Position numbers and translations under genes: made by a program. This document shows positions 58,752 through 64,000 of a DNA stretch of 64,000 bases, one piece after another. The notes below the pieces were generated by a model. It had not been told where the DNA came from and searched no databases. It saw only the letters and a list, made by a program, of their open reading frames with translations. Each line of letters opens with the position of its first letter. The first letter of the stretch is position 1. Source of the DNA: Ascaris suum (lineage: Eukaryota; Nematoda; Chromadorea; Rhabditida; Ascarididae); assembly GCA_013433145.1 (NCBI GenBank), contig CM024171.1, forward strand, positions 13,717,358 through 13,781,357. The letters are read 5' to 3'.

Positions 58752-59325
58752 GTCACCTTTTTCAGCGAAGTTCTACTTCTTATTTCCCCCCAATTTGAAG
58801 GTGTCGGTGACATTTATGTTGAGATTTCCTACTGTCTTGTATGCAGAAGGTCCGTTTAGGAAACTAAGGAATGTTTTAAGAATTTTGAGGAAGGAAATAG
58901 AGTGGAAGGAGATGTAGACGGGCAAGAGGAGGGCGATTTTGGAGCGACGGAAGAGTGGAGAGAGAGATAAGGTGGAGTATTTTCGAGCTGCACTCGTAGT
59001 ATAGTGACTGACTAATGGCATAAAGTAACGGAAAGTTCAGAAAGTTGTTATTGAACTGGCTGCCAGTATTTCATACTTAACGCAATTAAAAACCACTGTA
59101 ACTTTCTCATATGAGGGTGAATGATCGTAAAGGCTTGAGACCTGATATATTGAAAGATGTACAGTTCTGCGTATTTCAAGCTTCTGCGCTTGTGGTGTTT
59201 GAAATTGTGGGGTGTTCAGATTGAATGCTAACCAAGGTAGTAATGTAATAGTGCCATGTCTGCTTCCCTCTCCGCGCACAATCGCAGGCTGCTTGTTGCA
59301 ACATTTCCTCTTGTTGTTTTTTTAG

Positions 59326-59370
59326 GCGACGGCATGTTGCCTGACTTCGTTTCGGGTGCTGCTGAATGCA
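59326..59370 (+). CDS. RanBPM exon after CTLH (right copy)
   Basis: DGMLPDFVSGAAEC with acceptor and GTAAGA donor intact. First RanBPM exon after the deletion joint; the SPRY and CTLH exons are missing upstream. Confidence 0.55.
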
Positions 59371-59978
59371 GTAAGAGTAGAAATGGATTGTTTAGAGGAT
59401 CGAGCACCTTAAAAAAGATGACCTGATTGCTGTTAAACAGGCGAGGTGTGCTAACATTAAGCCAAGCATGTATACTACAGGAAAGGGTCGTAAGAAGCAT
59501 TTTCCCGCTCTCATTTTTTCGGACTCAATATTGCAAAGTTGCCTCATCGTTTTTATTCCAGCTTGAAGCATCTAATCATTCGCTGCATTTTTTACTGCAT
59601 CTCGAACAAGCAGCAGAACTGTTTCGAGGATCTTAGTATCAGAAGCAAACTTAGGAACTCTTTGACCTGATATTCCGCTATGCGTACTGTATCCTACAGC
59701 ACTTCAAAAAGGCTAAAGAGCCTTTGTTCTTAAGCTTGCGCTAATGCCACAGTTTTTTTGCAAGGGGCAAATTCCTTGAGCTGATCGAATGACTGCGAAG
59801 CACTGAACGTGTAATAAAATGACAACTGATTAATTGACGAATTGTTGAGTGAGCACACTTGCCGATGATTTTTTATGCTCTCTTTTACCTACTTTGCAAC
59901 TAGCTGCATTAAGCGAGACTTATTTTCTCAAAAAGGTTCTTACCCTTGGAGAATTAGCTTAGAATTCGTTTCCTAAAG

Positions 59979-60046
59979 GAAACGTGATCATTGAAACTCA
60001 TCCGCTGGAAACATTAAACCTCAGCTTGCGTCGACCGCATTTGCAA
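59979..60046 (+). pseudogene. RanBPM Asn/Ser linker exon (right copy), frameshifted
   Basis: Net loss of four bases near the start compared with 6,047-6,118, so the linker sequence is read out of frame. The GTAACC donor is kept. Confidence 0.5.
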
Positions 60047-60423
60047 GTAACCCGAGCCGCCGCTCACTGCCTAAGGATGCACATCTCCCAAAATCATGCT
60101 CAGGTTATCAGTTCATTGTTGTTTTTTTATGATGTATCGTTATACGTTTATGAAACGCCTTCACGTGCTCTTGATTAGTTGAAGGAAATTCATAATAAAA
60201 CAGCGGGGACCCCTCTGTCTGAGAGTGGTTCGAAGTACCAGCTGCACACCATCTCCAGCTGTTTACAGAAATACTGCTATCACTTGTGCCTCCATGTACC
60301 TTTTTTATAAGTATAGCTCTCATTAGATAGACATAGAAGTCGATACGATCTAGTTATTTGTGTTATATACAGATTGATGGTGATTATCATTGAGTAGTTT
60401 AGGTTTTGATTCTTTTCCTCAAG

Positions 60424-60519
60424 TTTTTACTCGAGCTGGCCGGTCCTTCACAATTGCTTCTAATGGGACTACTGTCTTTGCGGGCGTCGTGAATCCATTT
60501 AAACGGCGGAGTGGTCAAG
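60424..60519 (+). CDS. RanBPM linker exon (right copy)
   Basis: Same length as 5,572-5,667 with Thr/Ala, Ile/Thr and Asp/Phe changes and one synonymous change; splice sites intact. Confidence 0.5.
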
Positions 60520-60833
60520 GTAGGGTTTTTTTGCTTTCAAACTCGCTTTAAAAAGTGACTTGTTTCCTCATCGTGAATTACACTGAGTTTTCCAAGCCGG
60601 TTTACGATATCTGCTATAAAAATGTAATCCGTTTTCCTTTGAAGCAGAAGATTTTTGAGTATTTTTCTTATGGAAAAATTCCGGAAAATCAACTGCAAAA
60701 AAATTATTTACGATGAATTTAATGAACTTATTCGTACCCCGAAAAAAATTTTACCATCTTCGAAAGCTTTTCTTCTGAGATTGAAGTTCGAATTTTTCTT
60801 GCGGCAATAGAGATTATGTCAATTACTTTTCAG

Positions 60834-60877
60834 TTATTTCATTAGGGCTGAACTACGACTTCAAGACGGCATCTCAC
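60834..60877 (+). CDS. RanBPM-region 44-nt exon (right copy)
   Basis: Identical to the left exon at 5,212-5,255, borders included. Confidence 0.5.
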
Positions 60878-62053
60878 GTAGACAAATTACTATTAAGCAC
60901 ATTAGTAAGGCAAAGTTGGTTAATTCTTCGTTGGCTCCAGTTTTGAATTTGCCCCTAAAAGATGCTTCTATGAAGAATCTCACCGGGTGGCTGCTTGTTT
61001 GAAGTTTTTTTTCAACTTATATGTTTTACACGAGTTGTTGAGAACCTTTTTTAATCGACCAGTGAAGTCCACCAAAATTTCCACGTAGCCATTTGATCGG
61101 GTTTCGGATTTCGCTAGACATGCGATCTTCGGGATCGAATAGTTTAGAAAGCAACTTTCCTTAATTGACGTGAAAGAGCAGATTTTTTTGAAGCTGTTTA
61201 TGTGGGAATTCAAACGACTGGAAAGCATGTCAAAGATTCTGACACGCAGTGTTCTTATGGGTCCTATGCATGGCATTTTTTTTTCAAGTTTCGATATAAG
61301 TTAGGCCACTGAAAGTATTGAAACATTGAAACATATGAAACAATCTAAGCGCCTTTGTCTTATCCGTCGCTTGTAGAAATTGTAGAGGGAGGGCTCCTTT
61401 TTGTGCACTTCTGCATTCGACTGTGTAAAATGCGTCAAGGCAACCTTAAGAAAAGCGCGGAAAATTTCAGCTCACTGGAGTGACTCACTTTTCTCGGAGT
61501 AAGTCGACCATGCTGACTGTTGCTAGTTGGAACATGCTATAATGTTGATGCACAAATATAGAAACGACGTCCTTGTGATGCGCCATTGCAAACGTGGATT
61601 TGCGCAAACTTAAACTAAAGAGCATGTCATAGTGATGTGCATTCCCGAGTCGTTATCAACCTGCAAAGGTGGCCTTTGAAGGTGAGGTCGAAACGTTGAT
61701 GAGGTGACAGTTCAAGCGAGCTTCTATTGCTGCGAAAAATAATGCAAGTTTGCTAAGTTCTAGGGGTTTGCGGATGAAGAAAAATTGTTCTGAACACCAG
61801 TGGTTTCATTGCCTTGACAGCGAAGGGGTGATGGCAGTAAGTGAGAAGAAAAAACGTTTTTTTTAGTCGTTTCTCTCACTCCTTCGTTTTTCTCTCTTCT
61901 TTTTAAAAAGACTTTCATTCTTATCTGGCCTGAGGTGTGAATCGGACTGCGACTTGCGACTTCCACCTCTTCAACTGGAGGACGATCGAAGGGAAAGGAG
62001 GGACGGGAAAAGGGGTAGGCCCATTTGAGGCTCTGATTTAGATGACATTTCAG

Positions 62054-62215
62054 AGCGGAGCATACAGCAGTCTCGTCGAGCATCAATCCGTTTTTCTCAA
62101 ACCAGTACTGCTCACGGTCATTTCACTCCTTCGTCACATGCCTGTCAAAATGCTTCAAACTGAAACAGGTCACTTTTTGAATCCTATTGTGCTGCACTTT
62201 ACTAACACCAGAAAA
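62054..62215 (+). CDS. Probable RanBPM-region 54-codon exon (right copy)
   Basis: Same length as 3,875-4,036 and about three conservative changes; acceptor and GTATG donor intact. Confidence 0.5.
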
Positions 62216-62880
62216 GTATGTTTATTTATTTGCTTACATGAACAAGCAATTTACGTCTCCTGTTGACCTTGCTTCTGGTATACATAACCCTCAGTATTTT
62301 CGTGTCTTGATTTAACCTGGATATTGCACGCAAGCTGTATCTCAACTTTTCCTGTTATTCCTTACAGCGACTACAAGGGGATCTGTTTGCATCTCCTTTT
62401 TGATTACATAGGGTGGATGGAGGAAGTAGCACTGAGGAGTATGTTGGGAGGGGCTGCTAAGACGGTTGGGTACTGTGAAGTGCGTCTGACAAGCATCTAT
62501 TGTAGATTCCATTCGTGCTTGTTTTAATTCCATTCGTGTTTTTCTTTCTTTTGTTTTTTGCTTTCTAGGAGTGCATGAATCGGAAAGTCTATGTAATCAT
62601 CGGTCATGAGGACGTTTTCACGTTTAGATGTGCTCGAGTTTTGTTGCAAATAAGGAGGCTGATCCATCCACTTGAAGCGATGCTAAGTGAATTCTGAAAG
62701 AACATTTGAGCATTCTTTTTGCTTACTTGGCACTTATTGTTTGGATGGATGGTACGACAGGGATCTAGGCACTTTATCTGGAACTCTTATGTTGGCCAGT
62801 AGTGAGCTGTTATTTGTCTTTCACTTTAGCCTTTGAGAGTACAGTATGGTTTCGTTTGTTTCAGTTTTGCCGTTTTTCAG

Positions 62881-62951
62881 TGATGAGCCTATGGATGACG
62901 ATTGCTCACTGCCGCATGATGCGAGCTTTTCTTCTAATGGAGTTGCACATG
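62881..62951 (+). CDS. RanBPM acidic linker exon (right copy)
   Basis: Protein identical to 3,143-3,213 with a synonymous difference; acceptor and donor intact. Confidence 0.55.
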
Positions 62952-63732
62952 GTATAGTCCATCAGTGCCTTTTGATTCGCCCAAGCCATTTCTTTCGATA
63001 TTGTGTTAAGCGTTGTAACGTTAGTAAAAGGTTTGGGTCTTACTGTTTAAGTGGACGCAAATAGCCCTTCCCCCCCTCCCCCCCCCCCTCCCCACCTCAA
63101 CACTCAGCTTTTTCCTTTTGCCGTCATCTCTTCCGCCACCCCAACTTGATGGTCGGATAAAGTGAAGTGGAGTCATCGGTTTCAGGTTTAAGCTGAAGGT
63201 ACCAAAAACGGTTTGTCAAAGAAGGTATATAAGTCATCTTCAGAATCGTTGAGCAATTAAAGCGGGGTCTAGATTGCTTCTTTTCCCAATCTGGAGAATG
63301 TAATTGTACGGAGAATTGCATCTGCCTTTTTTATGCAAGTTGTTAGTGGTCTGAAAGAGGTCACTTGTGAATGTAGAAGCGACCATCGTTGTTGGCTTTT
63401 TTTTTTCGCCATATTATAGGTTTCCACTTTTGTTGCGGTATGGAGGAGCGGAGATGTGGAGAAGAGGTTGAAGTATTGACATAGTTTTCGTGAAAGAAGA
63501 AGTAGTTGTGCGACGAAGTGATGAACCATTTATTTTGAGATTATCTGCTTCTTTCATCGGTTGTTTCGGTGCCATCGTTTTCGTCACGAAGCACTTGCTA
63601 GCGGCTAAACGAAGTCTTTCACTGCAAAGTAGTTGCTGTCCAACAACATTAAGAGTAGGATCGAGCCGCTGGAAAAGCACTTCAGACATCGCTGATCAAT
63701 ATGGCTTGCAGAGTCGAATGGTCTTTCCATAG

Positions 63733-63815
63733 CAAAGAACAATGGATCAGGGCAGAAGCGAACGGCGCATCGCATGGGCACGTTTCAGCAACAACGATCG
63801 TTGCAGAAGAACTAG
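63733..63815 (+). pseudogene. RanBPM Asn/Gly linker exon (right copy), frameshifted
   Basis: One G missing from a four-G run relative to 2,280-2,363, shifting the frame after NNGSG. The CRA-domain exons, if present in this copy, would lie beyond position 64,000. Confidence 0.5.
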
Positions 63816-64000
63816 GTTTGTGTCCACTATGAAATTCTTTAAGGCGTTAAGCCGTTTTCTATGGAATATTGTGTAAAAATGGAAAACTGTCCGACTCGAT
63901 CGGCTTTGAGCTGGGAATTTTGTCAGAGCCGAGTTTGTTCAGAGAGTTGAAAGGTTTGCCACTAACGTTGCCACACCCTCTGACTTCGAAGCAGTAATGT

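Larger units (their letters stand above)
55458..64000 (-). repeat. Large inverted repeat, right arm
   Basis: Reverse complement of 28,687-32,184 followed without interruption by that of 2,095-7,131; the internal joint is at 58,966-58,967 with 2 bp shared. The arm runs off the end of the window. By eye the copies are well above 90 percent identical, with many one-base indels in homopolymers. Confidence 0.97.

Overview
The window looks like nuclear DNA of a nematode, most likely a clade V (strongylid-type) parasite; this rests on gene structure, not on any search. It is AT-rich. Coding sequence is cut into short exons (13-250 nt) with T-rich cag or tag acceptors and gta-type donors, separated by introns from about 40 nt to several kb. 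A likely trans-splice acceptor lies 15 nt before one start codon. There are no bacterial operons, rRNA, tRNA or CRISPR arrays that I can support. Layout: (1) 496-19,347, minus strand: a RanBPM (RANBP9/10-type) gene. I can follow its N-terminus, SPRY domain, CTLH domain, a long Ser/Asn/Ala-rich linker and the C-terminal CRA domain to the stop codon through about 18 exons. The LisH exon and one or two linker exons were not found. (2) 28,376-30,540, minus: an unrecognised conserved gene, called gene Y here. (3) 36,521-36,686, minus: a lone exon of unknown gene. (4) 48,097-48,849, minus: the DNA-binding domain of a nuclear hormone receptor, with several lesions. (5) 51,382-52,082, minus: exons of a fibronectin type III protein. 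(6) Between these lie dispersed repeats, a 108-bp tandem array, a 73-bp hairpin present twice, and about 8 kb of degenerate ATAAAT/TTTATA and AATAAT-type satellite (22.7-24.5, 41-47 and 49.9-51.1 kb). (7) 55,458-64,000: a second, inverted copy of parts of (1) and (2).

The main structural feature is that inverted copy. Read in reverse complement, 55,458-64,000 matches 28,687-32,184 and then 2,095-7,131 of the left side with no break. The left side carries 21,555 bp (7,132-28,686) that the right copy lacks. Because the missing piece holds conserved exons of RanBPM (N-terminus, SPRY, CTLH) and of gene Y, I read it as a deletion in the right copy, not an insertion in the left. The deletion places 5' exons of gene Y directly upstream of 3' exons of RanBPM on the same strand. 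The right copy continues beyond the window. It begins next to a 100-base N gap and a TTTTA array, so a misplaced alternative haplotype is a serious alternative to a true duplication.

Many recognisable exons carry single-base indels, often in homopolymers, and one carries an in-frame TAG. Some may be pseudogene lesions and some uncorrected long-read errors; reads or RNA are needed to decide. I found no convincing new defence or mobile system. The most interesting items are the duplication with its potential chimeric gene, a phase-consistent 13-nt microexon inside the RanBPM CTLH domain, a 422-bp palindromic element whose end coincides with the end of the duplication, and a repeated hairpin that keeps its pairing between copies.
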